Assembly (NCBI GenBank): GCA_914767715.1
Contig: OU612067.1
Coordinates: 32,340,162-32,404,161, forward strand
Length of the DNA: 64,000 nucleotides
Direction: 5' to 3'
Source of the DNA: Membranipora membranacea
Lineage: Eukaryota > Bryozoa > Gymnolaemata > Cheilostomatida > Membraniporidae
Positions within the stretch are counted from its first letter, which is position 1. Every line of letters starts with the position of its first letter. The position numbers and the translations under genes are program-made. Below are positions 13,301 to 25,500 of this stretch, one piece after another. The notes beneath the pieces were generated by a model. The model saw only the letters and a list, made by a program, of their open reading frames with translations. It did no database searches and was not told the origin of the DNA.

Positions 13301-16300
13301 TAGGCCCAAATATTTCCAAATTATGGGTTTCTATTGTTTTCCCAATTTTGGTACTCAGACTAGGTGAATTAGTTCAAGCCCTATGCTGCAGAGACGAACG
13401 TGTGCCTCAACACTTCGCACATGCGCAGACTGCACGCCAATTGCAGATGACAAATTGAAGGAAGGTTGTATGGAGGTCATAGTCTGAAATCATACTGCAA
13501 GCATTATGATAATGTTAATACTTTTCAAGTTATATTTACCTGTAGATGTTTATGGTCCTATATCCGGTTTCTGAGGTCAAGAGGAAGAAAAGATTGTTCC
13601 CTGGTTATGTGTAAACATCTTCAGCTCATAAACTTGTCATCAATCAGATTGGTTAGGTTCCCATCCAGCAACTTGACATGAGACATGGATCTACCCCCTT
13701 TTCACTAGCACTATAAGCATACATTGATCCTAGCCCTTTGCACTTGGTGTGTTGTGCACAACTACCCCTTATTTATAGATTTCACTGTGCAGCTCCAACT
13801 CTCCAAAACACCCCCTTAAACGTGTTTTTAGGCCGAGCATGGTGGGTAAATTTTGGTGAGTCCCCCCCCTGGGAGGCTGTTGTGATAATAGCTTTCATGG
13901 TATCGATAAAGATAGCTTAGGAAATTAATCTTGAGCTATTTTTCAAACTTCATGAATTTCCATGTGCACCATCCATCTGTGAAGCACTGTAGGCATTCTT
14001 CTGTAATTAACCCAGTCCAATGTAATGTGATAATGCTGGTGCCTCTGCACCAACTTCGGGTGTTGGAGCCTCGAATGCTACTTGGCAGCATCCACTGGTG
14101 CTCTGAGTGCTAGAGTTGTTTGAATTGATCAATGATCGTCAAAAGGTGGTCACTCGGTAGGCATTTCAGTCCAAATGTAGCATAATTATACAACAATCAG
14201 TGATTGATACGACTATGCAATCATTGCACCATCTCTCTATTTCGTAATCAGACAGGTACAGTATACTACACACTGAGTAGAACACAGCTGACAGGATCAT
14301 CTAACAATGAGAATGTGGTGGTGACAATCACCTCACTCCCTACAACTGAAGAGGACATAATCAGATACAGCGTCAGGAAGTCGACAGATCATGTGACCTT
14401 CTCCACCACGTCACAGGTACTCACTCTCAGGCTCGCTCTATAAACGTGTACACCATGATCGGCCACATGGATAAGTTGAAAAAAACTAGAATTATATTTT
14501 TTGGTCCTCATTAATGCATGAGAAAATGTAAAATTATGTTTACCTGTAATGTTAGCTTTTCTTAGGGGAACACTCTACTACTAAGGCTTGAGCGCCGTTG
14601 AGCCAGTTGTAGAATCGAATATGTCGATAGCCTCCCCATGACAAACCTCTCATCAGAATATTAAACTACTCTGACATAGCCTCAAACATACTTTGCAGGT
14701 AGATATCTATGTTGATGTCTTCAAAGGATATACTCCTGTTGAGAGCCTAACAGTGAATGCTACCATCTCAACACCTGCAGGCTCAGAGGTAGTTCTACAA
14801 CTACATGACGATGGTGCAGGTAATAATTGAAAAATTTCCCTTCAATATCGTGAGCTTTCCTAGACTTATAAGGGGTTGCAATTTTACATTATGCATGTAT
14901 TTATAATATATAAATATATATAATATTATAATATCATATATATATATAATATATATGCATAGAAAAAACCAACATTGCTATACAGTTTGAGTATCGATGT
15001 TAATAACCATTCCATTCATTTAGGTATGGACTCGATCGAATATGACGGTTTATATACTGGAACTCTGAACACAAAACATCTGGATGGGAATGGCTACTAC
15101 AATCTTAAGGTCAGTTTAATAGCGCGTAGACATTAATAAATTGCATTGCAACAGTCAGCAATGAATTAAGTTTAATGTACCTCACTGACTCAACTCAATA
15201 GCAAGAGCTTCAAACTGTTCACTAAATACATTTTATTTATTGAAAATCTTGATTAGATCGACATCTCTGGGAAAGGGTACCTGAGCTCGACATTGAAAAT
15301 GGCTGCCAACTATTCATATGTGAACTACACAGAGCTGGGAGAGATTCAGAGAACATTTTCAGGTATCTTATCTCCTAATTCTTTACTAAACTCTTTTTCT
15401 TCACAGTAATACCGGCACAATCATCAATTGATCTACGGTAAAACCCTAAAGCTGCGTTTACATTAGTTAGGCCGTCTCCGTCAGCTGGCCACCAACTCAA
15501 GACTGAGCAGTCTTTAACCCCAAGTCTGAGCCAGAGTCTGAGACTGGCATGTGTTTACATAGCACCGGCTTATCCAATGTCAGTCTCAGAGTTATGTAAA
15601 CAATGAGATAGATATCAAATAGGGTCACTGATATTTACTGCAAGGCTTGATAAATTTACTGCGGATCTTCAAGTTCAAGGACAAATAAAATCATCATTGT
15701 TGATTTCTTTCACCAAATTTTTCACCAGTTTTTTGTCAACTATCTTGTAAATGTCAGCCATCACTAGACTTCACAACATACAATACAATATTTAAAACCG
15801 TAGTAGTACAAATTGGTAGGGGTGTTTTTGGTAGTAGTTTATAAATTGCCTAGATAAATTGATTAAATGATGAGTAATGATTGATTAAATGTGAGTGATA
15901 GAACAAAGGGCAGTATTGTGATCGCTAAATTAGGAATTTGTGTTAAGACTTGCAGTCTTGAGACTGCAAAACGAGCACTGCTCGAATTGCCAGACACCGT
16001 CTTAAAAGCCGGTCAGACACAGTCAGTCAACCGTTTTTGTTATTCACACTACACAGTCTCAACCTCCGTCTTAGTAATTTGTCGGTCAGACTCAAGACAT
16101 GGCCAAAAGACGGCCTAATGTAAACGCAGCTTAAACCTTATTACGGTGATATTGTGTATTGGCTCTCACATAAAACCTCTCCTGCGGCGAGATGCAGATA
16201 GTTGTTACATTGTTTTGTTTCTTGATCCAAGCTATTGTTATGAAAGCGTCCACAGACTTTGATGGGCATATGTATTTCTGTATTATAGGCACACTGTTGA

Positions 16301-17487
16301 TTAATTTTCACTCACTGATGGTAAAATACCAGCCATACACAATTCGTTACATTACAAGCTATACACTAAACATGCTTTCACTTTTACAGGTGGCCTTTTG
16401 ATTGTGACTGGTTGGTATTCATCTTCTGACGATAATATCCCTCCTGGTCGTATCAGAGACCTTACATTGGTGTCAGCAGTGGTCGGGTCGGATCAGTATG
16501 TCATGGTTATGACTATTCCTGGAGGTGATGTAGATACTGGAGGTTGGTTTATTTGGTTTATTTGGTTTAAATTCTCATGAGTATATTGACAGCTATCAAT
16601 GAAGTTTTTTGTTATTATGATAATTATATGATATGATATGATATATACTATTTGTAGCGATACGCGGTCTAGATCTGAAGGTCTCATCAACTTATGCTGG
16701 CCAGTATATGCCTGTTCAGTTTACACCCAACGGTGGATGGCCACCGGAACCACTCTCATATGCATGGAGAATCACAGTCAATGCAAGTAAGTCTTTCGCT
16801 GTCATGTTTTGTGATAATTCTTCTTCTCTCAGCTAAATATCAGGACAATTCATCGCATTTATAGCATATGCTGAGTTCAAATTAAAATAAACTCTTCCTT
16901 CACTCAGCTGTGACCATGAAAAATTTCCAAAATTTTCTACTTTCTTTTTTTAGGTCAAGTAACAGAGTTTTGGAACGGCACAACTTTTGGTGAAACCTGT
17001 TTCTTTAAGATCAGATCTATTGACGACTCAAACAACTGGTCTGATTGGTCGAACATAGTGGTTGCCTCTTTTGCCAATGAGAGTCTCATCAATAGGCCGG
17101 TGAGTGAATAGAATAAATACATTTACTTTTCTATGATCAAATCTTTTGAAACTAAAACTGTTTTGATCGACAACCATGTACTCTGATCATATTTGAAACA
17201 ATAATAACATTGAAATAAGTAAATTGTATTAAATTTCTCTATCATTATTTTCTACCCTTAAGGTTATGGTTGGAGCGGGTTTATATGAAAAGATTGATCC
17301 AATGACAACAGTAACGACTACTACATCAGAATCGACAACCACAACAGTACCAACGACAACCACAGAACCAACAACATCCGAAACGCCTACATGTGCGCCA
17401 ACCATATCAGACAGCGCTGCCAGCCTTCTATCTGCTTCAAAAACTCTGTTTCTTCTTTGCGTTTTGTGCTTGAAATTATTCTGTTAA
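4395..17487 (+). CDS. CLCA: CLCA-family protein (calcium-activated chloride channel regulator), 19 exons
   Basis: Exons: 4395-4580, 5124-5240, 6012-6183, 7052-7172, 7868-8030, 8282-8420, 8598-8830, 9522-9749, 10008-10138, 10341-10485, 10908-11117, 14252-14416, 14699-14819, 15024-15109, 15257-15362, 16390-16542, 16658-16786, 16954-17099 and 17263-17487; total 2976 bp, 991 residues, in frame throughout. Domains in order: signal peptide; CLCA N-domain (NGYEG-like YDGGYEGMLLVID); the LLWGVYDED segment; a Cys-rich part with APNRQNRICG; VWA domain with MIDAS DTSGSMS and LLLSDGED; beta-rich region; FnIII-like region with PPGRIRDL; a Thr-rich stalk in the last exon; a hydrophobic tail that looks like a GPI-anchor signal. 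Known CLCAs are secreted or surface metalloproteases that modulate TMEM16 channels. Here the HExxH site reads KEFAK, so protease activity is doubtful. Confidence 0.85.
7284..7375. repeat. 23-bp tandem repeat, 4 copies
   Basis: Four head-to-tail copies of ATTTACAGAAGTGCTTAGTG plus CAC, the first and last slightly diverged, in the CLCA intron after the exon ending at 7172. Confidence 0.85.
12466..13146 (-). CDS. Possible nested two-exon gene, 77-residue SAM-like protein
   Basis: Candidate gene on the opposite strand inside the 3.1-kb CLCA intron 11118-14251. Exon 1 is 13077-13146, starting MEVILKSILG and ending at a GTAAGT donor; exon 2 is 12466-12629, after a TTGTAG acceptor, ending in TGA. 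The two join in frame to 234 bp. The product is almost wholly helical in composition, with a pattern resembling a SAM or similar five-helix domain (VVTLF..., then a later RVRGARALVRTKLKDL helix). No homologue is recognised with certainty. The longer open frame through the intron, reaching to 13017, is read as intron sequence. Cross-strand nesting and the small size leave real doubt; a chance pairing of two open segments is possible. Confidence 0.4.
14890..14960. repeat. AT-dinucleotide-rich tract
   Basis: TATA/ATAT low-complexity DNA in the CLCA intron between the exons ending at 14819 and starting at 15024. Confidence 0.7.
15450..16131. mobile_element. MITE with 17-bp TIRs and TAA target duplication (Harbinger-like)
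   Basis: The ends are AGCTGCGTTTACATTAG at 15450-15466 and its perfect reverse complement at 16115-16131; similarity resumes after a 2-bp gap (AGGCCGTCT). The element is flanked by TAA at 15447-15449 and 16132-16134. The inside is A+T-rich and carries no transposase frame. A 3-bp TWA duplication with TIRs of this kind fits PIF/Harbinger MITEs, but the superfamily is inferred from duplication length only. Confidence 0.75.
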
Positions 17488-19515
17488 TTAGCTCAATTTA
17501 AGATTATTACATTTTTGTGTTGTGTATTGGTTAAAACCGTTCTTTGAAAAGTTAAACACTTCATCACAATCTCTATACATACTTTGCATTACTTTTATTT
17601 TTATTATGATTAAAATTATAATGTGACAAAGTTAAGTATTATTTATATTCTTAGCAGATCAAATCAGCACAGGCTTCATATGTTTGTCTTACCATGAGGC
17701 AGTCATGTATTTTGAGGTTGTCGATGATTGGAATATTTCAGACTTTTTACCATTTGATATAAACATATATCTATTGTGCCTTATTTCAGCTTCATCATTG
17801 GACAAACTTATTTCATAGAGTAGAAATTAGACAAATAAATCGTCGTAAGCAAAATTCAATAAGAATAACTTCTCAGACTGATACTTAGTATTATAAAATT
17901 ATGTTTAAAAAACATGTGACATTGTTATCTAATCATGTAAAGGGAGGTAGAGGTTGAAGGGTAGAGCACATTATAGCATATCGTAGGCCCTAGCCCAGAA
18001 TAATTCCAGAGTACAGTCGTAATCCGTAATGCACTGGTGAGCACACTGCAACGTAAGCAGCCGTAGTATGCTTTGTTAACAAACACAATGCATGTGCATT
18101 GTAAACAAAGAGTCAACTACTGTAAATCCTTGTTCTAACCAATCGAATGCTATGTTGTGAAAGATAATTAGGTCAATAAAACACGTGTTATCAAATTGAT
18201 CAATGACACTCTGGCGTAAGCGCAGTCAACCAACTAGTCATGGGAATGCTCCGCTTCATGGATCCTGAGCTAATCAGGTCATTGACCTCAAGCTGATAGC
18301 TAGCAAATTATGTTACGGGAGGCTTAGTGCCATTAGGTTGACCGCAGACCAGCTAGAGAACCTGAGCTAATAAAGAGGAAAAAGAGCTTGATAATCTAGC
18401 TTTGCTCAATCTCATTATGTCTTGATTTGTCATTGCACTCACAAAGCGTGTATAAACACAGCAATAAAATGTTCATTAGGTTAGCTATCAGACAATGATA
18501 TTCCATAATGAAATACTTTTATTGATTACCCCCACAATATCAGATTAATTATCCAATGATCATTTTAAGGTCATGCCTCACCTAGGATACTAACTTGGGA
18601 GCCACTGGTCCGATTTCTTTGATTTTTCATTGTAGCTCTTTCTTGCTTAGCAATTTCAGACCCTCAATATCTTATAATTGTGATTGCAACTTAAAAAATT
18701 TAAGTCACCGGTACCAATACAAAAGAATAGGAGCTGCCAATAACTGGGAGCATCTATCACACCAAAGTAGTCCCAATAAAATTAACTTGTGATAATTAAT
18801 CGTAGTAACAAGCCTTGGCGTGAATTTCAAGTACTAGAGAAGGAAAGTTATTGTTTTCACTTCTCGCTCTTACCATATTATACAGAATTTTATATCATTA
18901 TAGTCAAGTGGATAAAGACAATGGGACCTCTCCTCCACAACCATTACCCTCTTCTAAAGACTTGATATCTGGTACTTTGTATTACTGAGGCTATCACGCT
19001 TGCTAAAAGTTCCAACAGAACATAATATTGACAATTACTATAGCTTCCTGGTATGTCTGCAATGTCCTCAAAGCAAACTTTACAATCACTACTGCAGCTA
19101 CTCAAATTGGCATTTTATACTTTGAGATTTGAGACGCCTAGGTGTTCAAAGTGTTCTATACGGGCAAACCACATTGAAAAATTTATCGCAAGCATCCCAA
19201 AAAGTTCATTTGGTCACTACATGAGGATAAATGGAGAGACTATAGTCTAAAGTATCAGTATTTTCAGTCTCAACAGTGTCAGCTGTCATATCCACCCGTT
19301 CGTTGTTTTGAGATATCGAACTAATAAATACTGTGTCAAGTTCAAAAATTAGCATTGAATCATGAGTGGAGGTTTGATGTCATCCAGTGGTTTAATTGAC
19401 ATGTCATGCATGCATGCATATCAATTACAGAAAGTAAATCGCTCACCCTCATTACGCTACAGTTACAATTACAGTTACAATTAGCTGCACAGTGAAATTA
19501 TAAAAACAGGGAGTG
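17488..19515. other. Intergenic between CLCA and the galactosyltransferase
   Basis: About 2 kb with no coding exon I can support. Short open frames here have no recognisable motif and no splice-consistent extension. The last part must include the promoter and 5' UTR of the galactosyltransferase gene. Confidence 0.5.
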
Positions 19516-22500
19516 ATGGCCCCAGTAAAGTTTCCACCACTGTGGGTTCTCTCAATATTTAGAACGTTATTTGTTGCTGTCATTGTCCTCGGCTCTAAAA
19601 GTTTAACGACATTAACAGTGACATCAACAGCGACATCAACAGCAACATCAACGACAACATCAACGACAACATCGACAACAACGAATCCAGCATTCATACC
19701 AACCAACCCTTTGCACTCGACAACCAACTTTTTAAACACAACAACGGAATCTTCGGACAAAACAACCAACTTTTTGGACACAACAACCGAGTCTTTGAAT
19801 GGTGGAGGTACAATAATAAATCCATATCCATATGAGTTTATACTACAGGCAGCACCATGTGATAAAGATGTGGAACTGCTCATCATTGTGCATACATCTA
19901 CTAAGGTATGACTTAAAGTTTCTCTAACCACTACAAAAATTGAGCAACTAAATTTTATTATTTCTCCCAGCTCTCATAAAATGAAATTATATTGAAACAC
20001 TGAAGTGCATGCTAACACCAGTGTTAGAAGTGAGTGGGAACTGGTGGGAACTAAGTACTCTCAATAAAAATAGTGGGGGAGCGCATAGAAAACTTGATTG
20101 TGCGCAAAAAACTGTGTAAAAAGTCTCTTAACCCGCTATTATGGGATAAATTAAGGGTGTTTTCGGATCTATGCATTAGTATCATCCACTACTGGGGTGG
20201 TATATAAATATTGGTGATCCTAATCTGCTATCTGCCATAACTTGATAACTTAGTATCATTCACTACTGAGATGGTATATAGATTGTCTGCTAATTCGCTA
20301 TGTGAGATACCTAGGGACCTATTGATCATAATCACTTTCATGGGGAAATCCAACTGAATCCAACTTGAATTCAAGTTGTCTCCCTATTACCAATGAGGAG
20401 ATAATTCTAAGTTTCATGTCAATATTGGTAATAGGGGGACAACTTGAATTCAAGTTGGATTCAGTTGGATTTCCCCATGAAAATGATTATGATTAATGAA
20501 TATTTAATATAGATACCAAGGGCGCGAATTTACCTATTACAACAGTTATTGGAGAAACCTTATCTAATCAAATAATATTTGCGAGTAGTATGTGAAAAGG
20601 ATGATCTGGGCCAGTTTTTCCACCCGACGATCTGGGCCAGTTTTTCCACCCGATGAAGTGAGTCAGTTTTTTTTGACTCGAGGTTTTTTATTTATTTTGT
20701 GTATAATAAATAAAACGAGATAAGATTTGAAAATTGATTGAACCTACCCTTAAAGGATTAGTATAATAAATGGGTGAAGGGGAAAGGCAAACGCGAACCG
20801 CTCTTTTTAAGGCCGGAAACATCGCGTGTGGAAACACAGCCCCCTGGAACCCGTAAGGTGTACCCTAGAATTTTATTTAATCTCTTCTCTATTTTTGAAT
20901 TTTTGTGAGTACTCATTTGTACCCATAGGCTTAAGGTCTATGGATACAACTAAAGGGCTATTGGCAGCTCTCTCACCCGTCCCAGGTTTTACAGTTTTTA
21001 ATTATTTAAATAAATGAGGTGGTGCATCGCTTGTGTCAAACCTGGTCACACCGAAGACTTTTACGCGGTGTCCGATGGCATTATACATCACATGGGAACG
21101 GACACACATCTTCCGTGCTCAGTTTGTAGATGGAGAGTTTGTAATATACTATTTTATAACATACCTTACTGCGGATATAAATGCTTCTGCATAGCTCGGC
21201 TAAAGCGCTGTAGGCGTACAAAATATTCAGCGCATGGACGGTGTGGGGTATGCAATGAGTGGAGGGTTTTTAATCACAACGGAAGAAACTACTGTTCTGC
21301 ATCATGCTATAATCAGTCCTACTAATAAATGGAAGAACAAATTAAAATCTTTGAAGAGCTTGCAAAAGCAAAGCATAAGGCAAGACTGCACTTTCTGGAG
21401 GAAAAAAGTAAGAGCGTGCTTAAGGATGAACTGGTGAAAGCTCAGGCGGCACCCATTGTGACTCCCATTGTAGAAGCGATTACAAAAACTAAGCCGTCTC
21501 CTGAGAAAGCACCACTAGCAAAAGATGACATACGTAGAATTTTCACTGAACTGTACAGAACTAAATTTGAAGATCTGACCCGGAATAAATATATACAGGC
21601 TGTGTCGGGAATATACCAGGATGATAACTTGTTTAACACATTTTTGACTCTAAATAAGAATGGGATATATCGAGTACCTATCGCCAAAATGCAAAAATAT
21701 GGAGTGGTTGAGTCTCTAATATTTTACGGTCAAGGTGGCAAAAACCTTGACCTGCTGCCTAATCATATGCAAATGGGAAATTTTAAGGCTCGACTCGCCG
21801 ATTTTGATAAGTTTTATAAGATAAACTCAGACACCATACAGCAGATGTTGACTCAAGGGGAATCTCATGATGATGATAATATACAACGAGAGTGATGAGG
21901 AAGGTGATGATGGCATCGTATACGCTGATGATATACAACGAGAGGGGAGTGATGAGGAAGGTTATGATGACACCATATATGCTGATGCAGAAAATGAGAG
22001 CTTTATTTCTGGAGAAGGTCTTGCTGAGCGCCTATCCATATTGGGCGCATCCAAAAACGCTGGGAACACGAGGCTAGATTTGGTAAACGAGGCTCAAGAT
22101 ATTTTAAAATTGCTTTTGAAGAAAGGAAAAATTGACAAGGCCAAATATCGACAACTGGAAAGTATGTTTTGATACTAATAAATAAGAAAACATGTTGATG
22201 TTAAGCGGAGTTGGTACCAACATCAAATTAGAGCTGGAAAATCCCATATCCGGTGACTATCAAATTGCGCTGCAAGGGCTTTCAACCTTTTACTCATGGC
22301 CAAATATTACCGCTGCCAATAATGTGCTCAAGTATACGATGAAAGAACAAATAGGTGATGTACAAAAAAGCATAACTTTTCCATCCGGTACTTACGACAT
22401 GAAGGCCATGGCAAGCTTCATTATAACAGAGCTGAGATGAGCTGGGGATGATAAGGCTTTTCGTTTAGGTGCTAACACGAGCACATTGAAGGCTGTAATA

Positions 22501-25500
22501 GATGTGAACCTAGCCAATTGTGTGGTGAACATTGGTGAATCAACAATAAAGAGTATTTTTGGGTGGGCTACTGGGGATTTAGCTCAAGGTACTCACATGT
22601 CTCCTGATAAAGTAAATATAACCAATGTCATTACAGTTTTAGTCCACTGTAACATTGCTCAAGGCGCTTACTCAGTGGACGCAAATGGAATGTTGTCAAG
22701 TAGGACCGTGTTGGGATATTTTTTCCCCAATGTTGCTCCTGGATATAAGATAAACATTGAGCCTAGACAATTGTTTTACTTACCCGTAAATACCCCGCTG
22801 ATTAAGGAGGTTGTAGTGTGGCTAACGGATCAGGATAATAAGCCTATTGATAACGGTCGTGAAAAACTAGCAGTAAATCTCCATATAAAACCATATAATA
22901 AATGAAAAGAATAAAGAGAGTATACGTTAGGGGGTCGAGCTATCCCATATATATTGGGAACGGTATTCATTCCCATGACCGCAAAAAGGTTTTCAGATTC
23001 ATCAATCCGCGAAGCGGTATTATAGATAAGATTTTAAATAAACTTTTTTTAGTATAATAAATAAGATGGCAACTAGCACACAAACTCTTGGAGGAAAGGA
23101 ATACTTTACTGATGGCAACAGAATCAGAAAGATGCCTGGTATTCCAATTAATATACCTCACATAATGGTATCCAAATATCCAAATCCCACCAAATACGGA
23201 TCTTCTGTGGTAGAGCTGCAAAATGAGGACACCAATGAAAATTTCAAATGCTATATGCCTGCATATATTGCCAAGGAATACCAGGAAGGAAAAGTATTTA
23301 TTTACGATGGTCTTCAACAGAAAAATGATGGAAGTGGTCATACCTACCACAGAGTAATGTGGCGGAAGAACTAATACGATTTTTTAATAATACACTTTAT
23401 ACACCCATAAGGGTGACTAAAGTCTTAATAAATGGCTACGTATTGTTTAAGATGTAAACGCACTACCGAGGATCTTTTTCCTCAAAAAGTTCTCACTAAG
23501 AATGGTAGAGAACGACTTCAGGCAACGTGTAAAATATGCGGTGGTTTGAAGTCCAATTTTTTACCCAATGATAAAGTTGGTGGAGATATTGTTAGTCTGA
23601 TTTATAAAGCTAGAAAAGAGTTCCACGTACCTGGCTATAACTTTTGCGGACCGGGGACAAAGCTGAGTTAACGGCTAGACTCTAATGATAACCCGATTAC
23701 GCAGCCGGTAAATGCCATAGATAGGGCCTGCATGAAACATGATATTGTGTATAGAGATAATAAAGACCTGTGGTCGCGACAAGAGGCTGATGTAAAACTA
23801 ATCCACGACCTAAACGGACTGGATAACTTAAAGCTGACGGAAAAGTTTACCAGGGGGCTAATAAAAACGGCCATGAAAGGAAAAGTTATGTTCGGTATGG
23901 GGTACTAATAAATGAACATAGAAAATTTTGGAGAAAAACGGGTTAAAAAGCCCCTACACCACGCTATGCTCCCTGACGATATAAGGATGTTAATCATCGG
24001 CCAATCCGGCTGCGGAAAGACAAATTTGGTGGTTAACCTGACAATGAAGTATATAAAATGGTTGTGTCTGTACGTTATTACCAACACCCCTAGCCAACGC
24101 ATTTATGACGTTTTACGCGAGGAAGAGGATGTCACGTTTCTATCTCCGGGAGACCTAAGCCTAGACTTATTCGAGGAAATGCCACCACTCACTCTGGTAA
24201 TTTTTGATGACTTTATGCTAGAGAAAGATCAGACATTTCCCTCCTTAATATTTTCTCAGGGAAGAGATAAGAAGGTTAATGCTATCTATATCTCCCAAAA
24301 GTTTACCGAGACAAATCTGGTGATCCGTCAAAACGCTAATATTTTGGTAATGTTTAACATTAATAAAAAGAGTAGGGAAGGGGTTCACAGCATGTACGCA
24401 TCGGCTGATATGGATGTCAGTGACTTTAAAAAGTTAAAGTTAGTGGATAGCGATTTTTTTAGCAATTTTGCCCATGAATTGCAGAAGCAAAAAATACATC
24501 AAAAACTTTTCTAAATATATTCACCCTTGAGTATAATTTTGGTACCCTTGAGTAAAATTTTGGTACCCTTGAGTAAAATTTTGGTACCCTTGAGTAAAAT
24601 TTTGGTACCCTTGAGTAAAATTTTGGTACCCTTGAGTAAAATTTTGGTACCCTTGAGTAAAATTTTGGTACCCTTGAGTAAAATTTTGGTACCCTTGAGT
24701 AAAATTTTGGTACCCTTGAGTAAAATTTTGGTACCCTTGAGTAAAATTTTGGTACCCTTGAGTAAAATTTTGGTACACTTGAGTAAATTTTTGGTACCCT
24801 TGAGTAAAATTTTGGTACCCTTGAGTAAAATTTTGGTACCCTTGAGTAAAATTTTGGTACCCTTGAGTAAAATTTTGGTACCCTTGAGTAAAATTTTGGT
24901 ACCCTTGAGTAAAATTTTGGTACCCTTGAGTAAAATTTTGGTACCCTTGAGTAAAATTTTAATACGAGATCAACGGAAAAAGCCAATTTTTCGTCAACCC
25001 CTTGTATCTGAGAAACCCGCCCCATGTCATGATGTAACTGACGTTTTTTAGACTATCAGTATCGCCTCGAATTTTTCTCCTGGCCTCCAACAATACAGTA
25101 AAGGTGGTGCTTACGTCATCAACCTGCAAAGTCGATTCTTTCACTTCTCCATTAGCCTTAGACAGCACTAGCTTGTCACCTGTAGGGGCGGGTATTTTGG
25201 GGATTTTGTCATTTACGTGTTCAGGGGTTATTTCTGATTCTTGCATGTCACCACCAACGGTAGAAACCAAGACTTTACCACCTGGGGGGTCTGAGAGCTT
25301 GGATACTTTGTTACCAGTGAGTTGATATTCAACCTCTTCCAGTACCTCATTGATATCAGGGCCAGAGGCTGGATCTTCGTTAAAATAATTTACAGCCATT
25401 TTATTATACTCGAAATATGCTGAGCAAAAATTCTTCCGGATCTTTACCAGAGCTCATGGCTTCCAAAAATCCCAAACACAAATGTCCACAAAAAGGTGGA

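Larger units (their letters stand above)
20584..20959 (+). repeat. Left terminal inverted repeat of the Polinton
   Basis: This 376-bp repeat matches the inverted right end (33436-33848) with few changes. Its outer part has two tandem copies of the GATCTGGGCCAGTTTTTCCA unit; the right end has three. The small copy-number difference explains the 376 versus 413 bp lengths. Confidence 0.9.

Noticed and set aside
22192-23908. Stop-codon reassignment in Polinton genes
   Set aside because: TGA, TAA and TAG all interrupt genes while the same codons end others normally; frameshifts are present too, so decay is simpler.
24523-24960. CRISPR-like array
   Set aside because: Units are directly adjacent with no variable spacers, and the DNA is from an animal.
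24459-25051. Long ORFs on both strands across the 21-bp array
   Set aside because: They arise because the repeat length is a multiple of three and lacks stops; the resulting peptides are pure repetition.
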